DNA of 64,000 nucleotides from Piscinibacter sp. Lineage in GTDB: Bacteria; Pseudomonadota; Gammaproteobacteria; Burkholderiales; Burkholderiaceae_C. The stretch lies in NCBI GenBank assembly GCA_017983795.1, contig JAGOAS010000004.1, positions 1-64,000 of the forward strand, read 5' to 3'. The notes beneath the pieces are model-generated. The model was not told where the DNA came from, did not search any database, and saw nothing but the letters and a program-made list of their open reading frames with translations. Positions 50,233 through 60,492 of this stretch are shown here, in pieces (within the stretch, counting starts at the first letter, position 1; each line of letters begins with the position of its first letter). The position numbers and the translations under genes were made by a program.

Positions 50233-50261
50233 GCGCGCGCGCGTATGTGTGCGTGCGCGCG
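50233..50261. promoter_or_regulatory. Alternating purine-pyrimidine (Z-DNA-prone) tract in the SET/topB promoter
   Basis: 29 bases of perfect purine-pyrimidine alternation, mainly GC and GT steps (GCGCGCGCGCGTATGTGTGC onward), in the 112-base gap between the divergent SET-domain and topB starts. Such tracts flip to Z-DNA under negative supercoiling. Any regulatory role is inferred. Confidence 0.6.
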
Positions 50262-50318
50262 AGCCCGGATTGTAGGGATGCGGCCGCCGGCCGCCGCCAG
50301 ACGCACCAGATGGAAGCC

Positions 50319-52895
<2,577 letters not shown>

Positions 52896-52905
52896 GCGGC
52901 GCGGC

Positions 52906-53232
52906 GTGGCCGACGCGCTGCCCGAATGCCTGACGCGCCACGGCGAGCGCCTGTGGCTGGCCGTGAGCGTGGTGCCGAACGCCAAGCGCAGCGGCGCCGA
53001 CGGCCTGCACGACGGCGCCTTGCGCGTGCGCCTGGCCGCCCCGCCGGTGGACGGCAAGGCCAACGAGGCGCTGCTGGCCTGGCTGGCCGACACGCTGGGC
53101 CTGCGGCGCCGTGACTTGGCGCTGGTGCGCGGGCAGACGGCGCGGCGCAAGTGGGTCGAGATCGACGCTTCCGCGTCATCTGTGATCGAGGTGGTGCAAC
53201 GCCTGCTCGCCGATTCGTCGCTGTCGCGCTGA
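52906..53232 (+). CDS. DUF167 family protein (YggU-like)
   Basis: 108-residue small protein with the family signature VVPNAKRSGADGLHDGALRV and the central APPVDGKANEALLAWLA, ending near the RRKWVEI segment. Function unknown. The GTG at 52906 is ten bases after the topB stop, so it is likely co-transcribed. Confidence 0.9.
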   Translation: MADALPECLTRHGERLWLAVSVVPNAKRSGADGLHDGALRVRLAAPPVDGKANEALLAWLADTLGLRRRDLALVRGQTARRKWVEIDASASSVIEVVQRLLADSSLSR

Positions 53233-53286
53233 ACCTGCCAACTTTGTCAGTGCACACGCGTGAGGAATGTCCGTAATCTCGCGCAC

Positions 53287-54114
53287 ATGAAAATGATCAC
53301 CGCTTCGTTGCGCGCGCGCGGCCTGCTGGCCGCGTTGCTGTTGGCGGCCGCGCCCTGGGCGCAGGCGCTCACCTTCGCCGTCAACGAGGGCGTCACCTAC
53401 CGCGTGCCGCTCGAGGAGGTGCGCGGGCGCTACGCGGCGATCGCGGCCGACCTGTCCAAGATCCTCAAGCAACCGGTGACGATCGAGCCGATCGGCGACT
53501 ACAACCAGCTGCGCCGCGGCCTGCAGGCCAAGACCTACGACCTGGCGATGATCCACCCGGCCCATGTGTCGATCCAGGCGATCAAGGGCAGCGGCTACAA
53601 GCTGGTCGCCGTCACCAAGGGCTACCAGAAATACACGGCGAGCTTCCTCGTCGCGGCCGATTCGCCGCTGACCTCGCTGGCCGAGTTGAAGGGCCGCAAG
53701 CTCGGCGCGCCCGACGAAGATTCGATCACCTCGTGGATGGTGCGTGCCACGCTGCGCGATGCGAAGGTCGAGCCGGCGCAGATCCACATCACCTACACGC
53801 GCTACCAGGACGCCGTGCCCTTCTTCGTCGAGAACCGGCTCACCGATTCGGGCGCCACCGCGGCCAACGCGCTGGTCAAGGCCTGGCAGGCCAAGGGCGG
53901 CAAGATCCTGGCGCAATCGAAGGCGGTGCCGATCAAGCACATCGTCGCCAGCCCGAACCTGAGCGCGGCCGACGTCGAGAAGGTGCGCGACTACCTCGTC
54001 GGCCTGGACACCCACGACGAGGGCAAGAAGAAGCTCGAGCCGACCAAGTACAGCGGCTTCGAGAAATTCGACGAGGCGAAGATGCTGGAGATCGGGGCCT
54101 GGCTGGGCGTGTGA
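53287..54114 (+). CDS. Periplasmic binding protein, PhnD/SsuA-like
   Basis: 275 residues with a clear signal peptide (LLAALLLAAAPWAQA, cleaved about residue 28). The PhnD-type fold includes AIAADLSKILKQPVTIEP, GLQAKTYDLAMIHPAHVSIQ and LAELKGRKLGAPDEDSITSW. The family binds phosphonates, phosphite or similar ligands for ABC transporters, or senses them. No permease or ATPase gene is adjacent. ATG 53287 was chosen for the signal peptide; ATG 53260 is possible. Confidence 0.85.
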   Translation: MKMITASLRARGLLAALLLAAAPWAQALTFAVNEGVTYRVPLEEVRGRYAAIAADLSKILKQPVTIEPIGDYNQLRRGLQAKTYDLAMIHPAHVSIQAIKGSGYKLVAVTKGYQKYTASFLVAADSPLTSLAELKGRKLGAPDEDSITSWMVRATLRDAKVEPAQIHITYTRYQDAVPFFVENRLTDSGATAANALVKAWQAKGGKILAQSKAVPIKHIVASPNLSAADVEKVRDYLVGLDTHDEGKKKLEPTKYSGFEKFDEAKMLEIGAWLGV

Positions 54115-54130
54115 GCCGGCCCGCCGTTGC

Positions 54131-54556
54131 TCAGGGCGAGCAGCTCACCGAGGCGGTGGCGATCAGTTCCTCGAACAAGGCCATGGCCACCCGGCCCGAG
54201 AGTGCGTAGGGGTCGAGCACGGCGGCCTCGGAGTATTTCAGCAGCAGCGCCGGGTTGAGGCGCGACAGCTCGATCATCCCCATCGCCCAGCCCGCGAAGC
54301 GGCGCTCGCTGATCTCCTCGTAGCTGAGCAGCACCACGTCGCGGTGCCGCGCGTCGGCGGCGATGCGGTTGTACAGCGCGCTGACCTGCGCGCGCCCGCC
54401 CTCGAGCACCTGCAGGAAGCTGCCGCCCGACAGGCACAGCAACCCGGTGATGCCGCTGGCCTGGTTGTCCTGGCGCGAGCGGCGCAGGATCGCGCCGAGC
54501 GCATCGGTGCTCACCGAATCGGCGGCGCGGCTGGCGTACATCAAACGCACGAGCAT
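54131..54556 (-). CDS. BLUF-domain blue-light sensor
   Basis: 141-residue FAD-binding photoreceptor consisting of a BLUF domain and a short helical tail. The photoactive residues are all at their expected positions: Tyr7 (RLMYASRAAD), Asn31 (DNQASGITGLLC), Gln49 (SFLQVLEGG), with Trp90/Met92 in GWAMGMIEL. No output domain is fused, so it must signal through a partner. It starts two bases after the folE stop, so both come from one transcript. Confidence 0.92.
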   Translation of the reverse strand: MLVRLMYASRAADSVSTDALGAILRRSRQDNQASGITGLLCLSGGSFLQVLEGGRAQVSALYNRIAADARHRDVVLLSYEEISERRFAGWAMGMIELSRLNPALLLKYSEAAVLDPYALSGRVAMALFEELIATASVSCSP

Positions 54557-54558
54557 GA

Positions 54559-55293
54559 TCAGTTCCCGTTCTTCTTGGAGAGGAGCGACAGGAATTCTCG
54601 CCGCAGGTTGGCGTCCTTCAGGAAGGCGCCGCGCATCACCGAATTGGTCATCGCCGATTCGTCGTCCTTCACGCCGCGCCAGTGCATGCAGAAGTGGTCG
54701 GCCTCCATCACGATGGCCAGGCCGTCGGGCTTGACGCGCTCCTGCAGTTCGGCGGCGAGCATGGTCACGGCCTCCTCCTGGATCTGCGGCCGGCTCATGA
54801 CCCAGTCGCAGATGCGCACGTATTTCGACAGCCCGATCAGATTGGAGAACTCGTTCGGCAGCACGCCGATCCAGACCTTGCCGAGGATGGGGCAGAGGTG
54901 GTGCGAGCAGGCGCTGCGCACCTTGATCGGCCCGACGATCATCAGCTCGTTCAGGCGCGCGAAATTGGGAAACTCGGTCACCGAGGGCGCGGCGGTGTAG
55001 CGGCCGACGAAGACCTCGTCGATGAACATCTTGGCGACGCGCTTGGCGGTCTCCTGCGTGTTGTGGTCGCTGTCGGTGTCGATCACCAGCGCGCGCAGCA
55101 CCTCCTGCACCTTGGCCTCGACCTCGGCCTTGAGCTCCTCGAGCTCGCCCGGCCGCACCTGCTCGGCGATGTTGTCGTTGGCGTGGAAGCGGCATTGCGC
55201 GCCGACCAGCCGGTAGCGGATGCGCTCCGAGGCCGGCAGGCGCGCGAGCTCCTCCTCGGTGCGGAAGATCGGGGTGGCTTGTTCGGCGGGCAT
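54559..55293 (-). CDS. folE: GTP cyclohydrolase I
   Basis: 244-residue enzyme that converts GTP to dihydroneopterin triphosphate for folate and queuosine synthesis. The zinc-site motif reads RSACSHHLCPILGKVWIGVL, with the C-S-H-H spacing kept but Ser in place of the usual Glu. The second zinc cysteine lies in ADHFCMHWRGVKD. The N-terminal 60 residues are longer than in E. coli FolE. It is the first gene of a folE-BLUF pair. Confidence 0.9.
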   Translation of the reverse strand: MPAEQATPIFRTEEELARLPASERIRYRLVGAQCRFHANDNIAEQVRPGELEELKAEVEAKVQEVLRALVIDTDSDHNTQETAKRVAKMFIDEVFVGRYTAAPSVTEFPNFARLNELMIVGPIKVRSACSHHLCPILGKVWIGVLPNEFSNLIGLSKYVRICDWVMSRPQIQEEAVTMLAAELQERVKPDGLAIVMEADHFCMHWRGVKDDESAMTNSVMRGAFLKDANLRREFLSLLSKKNGN

Positions 55294-55384
55294 GGTCCGG
55301 TCGGCGGCGATGCAGGGCCGGCAAGGGTAGCGCAGGCGGCGCGAGCGCGCAGCGGGGTGCCGCCCAGCCCGTAGACTGCGCGCG

Positions 55385-56656
55385 GTGAATGCTCCGGCCT
55401 CTCTTCCGCTCGCCCAGCTGCTGACCCATGCCGCCGCCGCCGTGCAGGCGGTGCGCGGCGGGCGCAACCTCGACACCGCGCTGGCAGCCTGCCCCGCCGC
55501 GGCGCGGCCGGGCGCGCAGGCGCTGGCCTTCCACGCGCTGCGCTGGCTGGGCGGCGCGCAGGCGGTGCGCGCTGTGCTCGTGCCCAAGGCTCCGCCGGCG
55601 GCGCTCGATGCGCTGCTGCTCACGGCACTCGCCCTGCTGTGGCCGGGCTCCGGCCCGCCCTATGCCGAACACACGCTGGTCGATCAGGCCGTGGCCGCGG
55701 CCAGGCAGCGCGGCGGCTTCGTCAACGCGGTGCTGCGCCGCTTCCTGCGCGAGCGCGAGGCGCTGCTGGCGGCGCTGGCCTCCGACCCGGCGGCGCGCTT
55801 CAACCATCCGCGCTGGTGGGTGGAGCGGCTGCAGCGCGACTGGCCGGCGCAATGGCAGGCCGTGCTCGAAGCCGACCAGCAGCGCGCCCCGCTGACGCTG
55901 CGCGTGAACGCGCGGCGCGGCAGCGCCGAGGCCTATGTGGCTCGCCTGGCCGAGGCCGGCCTCGCGGCCCAGGCGCTGCCCGGCACGCAGGCGGTGGTGC
56001 TGGCGCAGCCGGTGCCGGTGACGCAGCTGCCCGGTTTCGCCGACGGCGACGTCTCGGTGCAGGACGCCGCCGCGCAGCGTGCCGCGCCCTTGCTGATCGG
56101 TGCCGGGCTGCCGGCCGGCGCGCGCGTGCTCGACGCCTGCGCCGCGCCGGGCGGCAAGACGGCGCACCTGCTCGAGCTGGCCGATCTCGACGTGCTGGCG
56201 CTGGACAGCGAGGCGCAACGCCTCGAACGCGTGCACGACACCCTGCAGCGCCTCGGCCTGCGCTCACGCACGCTGGCGGCCGATGCCGGCGACCCATCGG
56301 CCTGGTGGGACGGCGTGCCCTTCGACGCCATCCTGCTCGACGCACCCTGCAGCGCCTCGGGCATCGTGCGCCGCCACCCCGACGTGCGCTGGCTGCGCCG
56401 CGCCAGCGACATCACTGCCCTGGCGCGCACCCAGGCGCGCCTGCTCGACGCGTTGTGGCCCACGCTCAAGCGCGGCGGCCGCCTGCTCTACTGCACCTGT
56501 TCGGTCTTCAAGGCCGAGGGGCAGGACCAGATCGACGCTTTTTTGCAACGCCACGGCGACGCAGCACCGCTGGCCGAGCCCCGCTCGCCCGGCCACCTGC
56601 TGCCGCTGCCCGACAATGGGGACGGCTTCTTCTACGGCCTGCTTCACAAGACCTGA
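55385..56656 (+). CDS. rsmB: 16S rRNA m5C967 methyltransferase
   Basis: 423-residue SAM-dependent rRNA methyltransferase. The N-terminal NusB-like domain (about 1-140) is followed by the catalytic domain with VLDACAAPGGKTAHLLELAD (SAM site), LLDAPCSASGIVRRHPD (motif IV cysteine) and LLYCTCSVFKAEGQD (motif VI, catalytic cysteine). The GTG start at 55385 lies eight bases from a TAGACT -10-like box, so the mRNA may have a very short leader. Confidence 0.95.
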   Translation: MNAPASLPLAQLLTHAAAAVQAVRGGRNLDTALAACPAAARPGAQALAFHALRWLGGAQAVRAVLVPKAPPAALDALLLTALALLWPGSGPPYAEHTLVDQAVAAARQRGGFVNAVLRRFLREREALLAALASDPAARFNHPRWWVERLQRDWPAQWQAVLEADQQRAPLTLRVNARRGSAEAYVARLAEAGLAAQALPGTQAVVLAQPVPVTQLPGFADGDVSVQDAAAQRAAPLLIGAGLPAGARVLDACAAPGGKTAHLLELADLDVLALDSEAQRLERVHDTLQRLGLRSRTLAADAGDPSAWWDGVPFDAILLDAPCSASGIVRRHPDVRWLRRASDITALARTQARLLDALWPTLKRGGRLLYCTCSVFKAEGQDQIDAFLQRHGDAAPLAEPRSPGHLLPLPDNGDGFFYGLLHKT

Positions 56657-56665
56657 CCTCGGCCC

Positions 56666-57241
56666 ATGCGCAGCGCGGCATTCACGACTGGACAACCAGC
56701 TCTCCGCGCGATGCGGCGGTGGCTGGCGCTGGCGCTGCTGGTCGCGACGAGCCTGCTGCACGCCGCCGGCGCCGAGCTGGCCGCTTTCGAGGTGCAGCGC
56801 GGCGAAGACGGCGTGAGCATCGACTACGCGCTCAACTTCGAGCTGCCGCGCGGCGCCGAGGAGGCGCTCGCCAAGTCCGTGCCGCTGTACTTCGTGGCCG
56901 AGGCCGAGGTCTTCCGCGACCGCTGGTACTGGCGCGACAAGCGCATCGCCAGCGCCTCGCGCGTCTGGCGCATCGTCTACCAGCCGCTCACCTCCAACTA
57001 CCGCGTCACCTTCGCCGGCCTGAGCCAGAGCTACGCCACGCGCGCCGAGGCCTTCGCCGCGATCCGGCGCGGCGTGAGCTGGAAGATCGCCGACGCGGGG
57101 CAGATCGAGGAAGGCGCGCGCCACTACGTCGAGTTCAGCTTCCGCCTCGACACCTCGCTGCTGCCGCGGCCGATGCAGATCGGCATCGCCTCCCAGTCGG
57201 ATTGGGCGCTGTCGGTCGAGCGCATGCAGCGCTTCGATTGA
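56666..57241 (+). CDS. DUF4390-family exported protein
   Basis: 191 residues with an N-terminal signal (MRRWLALALLVATSLLHAAG), then a domain with FRDRWYWRDKRIASASRVWR and SLLPRPMQIGIASQSDWAL typical of DUF4390. It regularly lies between rsmB and ntrY in Betaproteobacteria; its role in signalling is unproven. ATG 56711 may be the true start, as it begins exactly at the signal peptide. Confidence 0.85.
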   Translation: MRSAAFTTGQPALRAMRRWLALALLVATSLLHAAGAELAAFEVQRGEDGVSIDYALNFELPRGAEEALAKSVPLYFVAEAEVFRDRWYWRDKRIASASRVWRIVYQPLTSNYRVTFAGLSQSYATRAEAFAAIRRGVSWKIADAGQIEEGARHYVEFSFRLDTSLLPRPMQIGIASQSDWALSVERMQRFD

Positions 57242-57272
57242 CCCTGCGTCGCGACATCGGGGCTGCTGCGGC

Positions 57273-59618
57273 ATGACCAAGGCGAGGCGCTGGGCCTGGA
57301 TCGTCGCCCTGGTGGCCGCCACTGGCGCCGGCCTGGTGCTCGCCTTCCTGCTCTCGGTGGCCACCAACAGCCCGGCGCTGTACGAGCGCCACTACGTGTG
57401 GCTGTTCTGGGTCAACGTCACCGTGGCGGCGCTGCTGCTGCTGGTGGTGGGCATCGCTTCGGTGCGGCTGGTGATCCGCGTGCGGCGGCGCAAGTTCGGC
57501 AGCCGGCTGCTGCTCAAGCTGGCGGCGATCTTCGCGCTGGTCGGGGTGCTGCCGGGCCTGCTCATCTACACGGTCAGCTACCAGTTCGTTTCGCGCAGCA
57601 TCGAGAGCTGGTTCGACGTGAAGGTGGAGAGCGCGCTCGACGCCGGCCTCAACCTCGGCCGCGGCACGCTCGACGCGCTGGTCAACGAACTGGCACAGCG
57701 CACCCGCCTGGCCGCCGAGAAACTGGCCGAGAGCGGCGCCGGCAGCACCGCGCAGGCGCTGATCGAGGGCCGGCCCGGCAGCGCCACCACGCTGGCGCTG
57801 GAGCGCCTGCGCGAGCAGCTCGCGGCGCAGGAGGTGGCGATCGTCAACAGCAACGGCCAGACGCTGCTGGCCGCCAGCAGCACGGCCGCGCTGCTGCCCG
57901 ACCGGCCCGGCGCGACCCTGCTGCGCGTGGCACGGCTGCAGCGCGTGGTCGGCCAGCTCGAAGGCCTGGACGAGGACGCCGGCAGCGCCGCGCAAGGCCG
58001 CATCCGCGTGCTCGCGCTGGTGCCCAGCGCCAACTTCGCGCTCGCCGAGCAGGAGCGTTACCTGATGGTGCGGCAGCTCCTGCCTGCCACGCTGTCGGCC
58101 AACGCGCTGGCGGTGCAGGCCGCCTACCGCGAGTACCAGCAGCGCGCGCTGGCGCGCGACGGCCTGCGCCGCATGTACATCGGCACGCTCACGCTGGCGC
58201 TGGTGCTGGCGGTGTTCGGCGCGGTGCTGCTGGCGGCCCTGCTGGGCAACCAGCTGGCCCGCCCGCTGCTGCTGCTGGCCGAGGGCGTCGATCAGGTGGC
58301 GCACGGCGACCTCAGCACCAAGCCGGTGTTCGCCTCGGGCGACGAACTCGGCGGCCTGACGCGCTCCTTCGCCGACATGACCGAGCAGCTCTCCGAGGCG
58401 CGCGCGCTGGTGCAGCGCAGCGTGCGGCAAGTGGAGGGCGCGCGCGCCAACCTGCAGACCATCCTCGACAACCTGACCGCCGGCGTGATCGTGTTCGACC
58501 GCGAGGGCCTGATCGAGACCGTCAACCCCGGCGCCACGCGCATCCTCAAGTTGCCGCTGTCGGCCTACCGCGGCCGCCGCCTCGAGGAAGTGGCCGGCCT
58601 GGAGAGCTTCGCCAAGGCCGTGTGGCAGCGCTTCGAGCTTCACGCCAGCAGCCCCGAGGCCGGCGAGCGCGACCAGTGGCAGGACAGCTTCGAGCTGCAG
58701 ACGCAGGACGCGCAGGGCCGCGACCGCGACACGCTGACGCTGCTGGTGCGCGGCGCCGCCATGCCGCAGGGCGCGCGCCTGATGGTGTTCGACGACATCA
58801 CCGAGGTCGTCTCGGCGCAGCGCACCCAGGCCTGGGGCGAGGTGGCGCGGCGCCTGGCGCACGAGATCAAGAACCCGCTCACGCCCATCCAGCTCTCGGC
58901 CGAGCGCCTGCAGCACAAGCTCGAGGCCAAGCTCGAGGCGACGGACCAGGCCATGCTCGCCCGCTCGGTGGCCACCATCGTCAACCAGGTGCAGGCGATG
59001 AAGACGCTGGTCAACGAGTTCCGCGACTACGCACGCCTGCCGGCCGCGCAGATGAAGGCGCTCGATCTCAATGCGCTGGTCTCGGAGGTGCTCGGCCTGT
59101 ATGTCACGGCGCACGACGCCGGGCGGCTGCACGCCGAGCTCGGCACCGAGCTGCCGCACATCGTCGGCGACAGCACGCAGCTGCGCCAGGTGATCCACAA
59201 CCTCGTGCAGAACGCGCTCGACGCGGTGGTAGACCGGCCCGACGGCAGCGTGCGCGTGCGCACCGAGGTTGCGCGCACCGAGCAGGGCGACGTGCGCGCC
59301 GTGCGCCTGCAGGTGATCGACAACGGCCACGGCTTCGCCGACAAGGTGCTCAAGCGCGCCTTCGAGCCCTACGTCACCACCAAGAGCAAGGGCACGGGCC
59401 TGGGCTTGGCCGTGGTCAAGAAGATCGCCGACGAGCACGGCGCGCGCATCCGCATCGCCAACCTGGGGGTGGCGCGCGAGGCCGCCGGCGGCGACACTGC
59501 CGCGCCCCCGGGCGCCGCGCCGGTGACCGGGGCGCAAGTTTCGCTATCATTTTCCAAGTTCGCTCCGGCCGACGGCACAACCGCCGTCGCAGCGGCCACC
59601 GCGAGCCGGACGCACTGA
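57273..59618 (+). CDS. ntrY: NtrY-like membrane sensor histidine kinase
   Basis: 781 residues. Four transmembrane helices (about 8-28, 45-70, 80-105, 305-330) surround a periplasmic region. A HAMP domain (LARPLLLLAEGVDQVAHGDL) and a PAS domain (TILDNLTAGVIVFDREGLIE) follow. HisKA has the phospho-histidine at about 530 (RLAHEIKNPLTPIQLSAERL), and the HATPase domain has NLVQNALDAVVDRP and GTGLGLAVVKKIADEHG. It pairs with the receiver gene six bases downstream; the family senses nitrogen or redox state. Confidence 0.93.
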   Translation: MTKARRWAWIVALVAATGAGLVLAFLLSVATNSPALYERHYVWLFWVNVTVAALLLLVVGIASVRLVIRVRRRKFGSRLLLKLAAIFALVGVLPGLLIYTVSYQFVSRSIESWFDVKVESALDAGLNLGRGTLDALVNELAQRTRLAAEKLAESGAGSTAQALIEGRPGSATTLALERLREQLAAQEVAIVNSNGQTLLAASSTAALLPDRPGATLLRVARLQRVVGQLEGLDEDAGSAAQGRIRVLALVPSANFALAEQERYLMVRQLLPATLSANALAVQAAYREYQQRALARDGLRRMYIGTLTLALVLAVFGAVLLAALLGNQLARPLLLLAEGVDQVAHGDLSTKPVFASGDELGGLTRSFADMTEQLSEARALVQRSVRQVEGARANLQTILDNLTAGVIVFDREGLIETVNPGATRILKLPLSAYRGRRLEEVAGLESFAKAVWQRFELHASSPEAGERDQWQDSFELQTQDAQGRDRDTLTLLVRGAAMPQGARLMVFDDITEVVSAQRTQAWGEVARRLAHEIKNPLTPIQLSAERLQHKLEAKLEATDQAMLARSVATIVNQVQAMKTLVNEFRDYARLPAAQMKALDLNALVSEVLGLYVTAHDAGRLHAELGTELPHIVGDSTQLRQVIHNLVQNALDAVVDRPDGSVRVRTEVARTEQGDVRAVRLQVIDNGHGFADKVLKRAFEPYVTTKSKGTGLGLAVVKKIADEHGARIRIANLGVAREAAGGDTAAPPGAAPVTGAQVSLSFSKFAPADGTTAVAAATASRTH

Positions 59619-59624
59619 CCACCC

Positions 59625-60332
59625 ATGGCGATCATTCTTGTTGTTGACGACGAACTCGGCATCCGCGCGCTGCTCTCGGAGATCCTGACCGACGAGGGCC
59701 ATACGGTCGAGATGGCGGAGAACGCCGCCGAAGCGCGCGCCGCGCGCGAGCGGCTGCGGCCCGACCTGGTGCTGCTGGACATCTGGATGCCCGACGTCGA
59801 CGGCATCACGCTGCTCAAGGAATGGGGCGCCACCGGCATGCTCACCATGCCGGTGATCATGATGAGCGGGCACGGCACCATCGACACCGCGGTGGAAGCC
59901 ACCAAGTTCGGCGCCATGGCCTTCCTCGAAAAGCCGGTGACGCTGCAGAAGCTGCTGCGCGCCGTGGAGCAGGGCCTGGCCAAGCCGAGCGCGGCGGCGC
60001 GGCCCGCCACGCCGGTGAACCACCCGCACCACAACCACCACCTTGGCGACACCACGCTGACCGTGGAAGCCGCGATGACCGGCGGCCAGGGCCTGCCGAC
60101 CGCGCCGCTGCTGCTCGGGCCGCAGGCCGAGCAGAGCTTCGACCTCGACCGCCCGCTGCGCGAGGCGCGCGACGCCTTCGAGAAGAGCTATTTCGAGTTC
60201 CACCTCGCGCAGGAGAACGGCAGCATGACGCGCGTGGCCGAGAAGACCGGCCTGGAGCGCACCCACCTGTACCGCAAGCTCAAGCAGCTCGGCGTGGACC
60301 TCTCGCGCAACAAGCGCGGCGGATCGCTCTGA
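59625..60332 (+). CDS. ntrX: NtrX-like response regulator without an AAA+ domain
   Basis: 235 residues. The receiver (about 1-125) has the acidic pair VVDDELG, phospho-aspartate at about 52 (VLLDIWMPDVDGITL) and Lys in FLEKPVTL. A flexible histidine-rich linker (HPHHNHHLG) leads to a C-terminal Fis-type helix-turn-helix (MTRVAEKTGLERTHLYRKLK). The central sigma-54 AAA+ domain of classical NtrX is missing, so it should not activate sigma-54 promoters by itself. It is co-transcribed with ntrY. Confidence 0.92.
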   Translation: MAIILVVDDELGIRALLSEILTDEGHTVEMAENAAEARAARERLRPDLVLLDIWMPDVDGITLLKEWGATGMLTMPVIMMSGHGTIDTAVEATKFGAMAFLEKPVTLQKLLRAVEQGLAKPSAAARPATPVNHPHHNHHLGDTTLTVEAAMTGGQGLPTAPLLLGPQAEQSFDLDRPLREARDAFEKSYFEFHLAQENGSMTRVAEKTGLERTHLYRKLKQLGVDLSRNKRGGSL

Positions 60333-60356
60333 GCCGGCCGGGCCGCCAGCCTCGGC

Positions 60357-60362
60357 TATAAT
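60357..60362 (+). promoter_or_regulatory. -10 box of the tRNA-Phe promoter
   Basis: A consensus TATAAT sits 13 bases before the tRNA 5' end, placing the transcription start near 60369. The -35 region is GC-rich and poorly matched. Confidence 0.7.
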
Positions 60363-60375
60363 CTGCGGTTCTCGC

Positions 60376-60451
60376 GGCCAAGTAGCTCAGTTGGTAGAGC
60401 AGCGGATTGAAAATCCGCGTGTCGGTGGTTCGATTCCGCCCTTGGCCACCA
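60376..60451 (+). tRNA. tRNA-Phe (GAA)
   Basis: 76-base tRNA. The acceptor stem GGCCAAG (60376-60382) pairs with CTTGGCC (60441-60447). The anticodon arm CGGATTGAAAATCCG gives anticodon GAA, and the T-loop GTTCGATTC is canonical. CCA is encoded (60449-60451). Accessory genes begin directly downstream, so it is a candidate integration site. Confidence 0.97.
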
Positions 60452-60459
60452 AACGCATC

Positions 60460-60490
60460 AAGGGGTCAGCTCGGTTCGGGCTGACCCCTT
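60460..60490. terminator. Hairpin terminator between tRNA-Phe and hipA
   Basis: AAGGGGTCAGC (60460-60470) pairs with GCTGACCCCTT (60480-60490) around a nine-base loop. Downstream on the plus strand is GTTCATTTTT, so it ends tRNA transcription well. It also sits directly after the convergent hipA stop. Confidence 0.85.
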
Positions 60491-60492
60491 GT

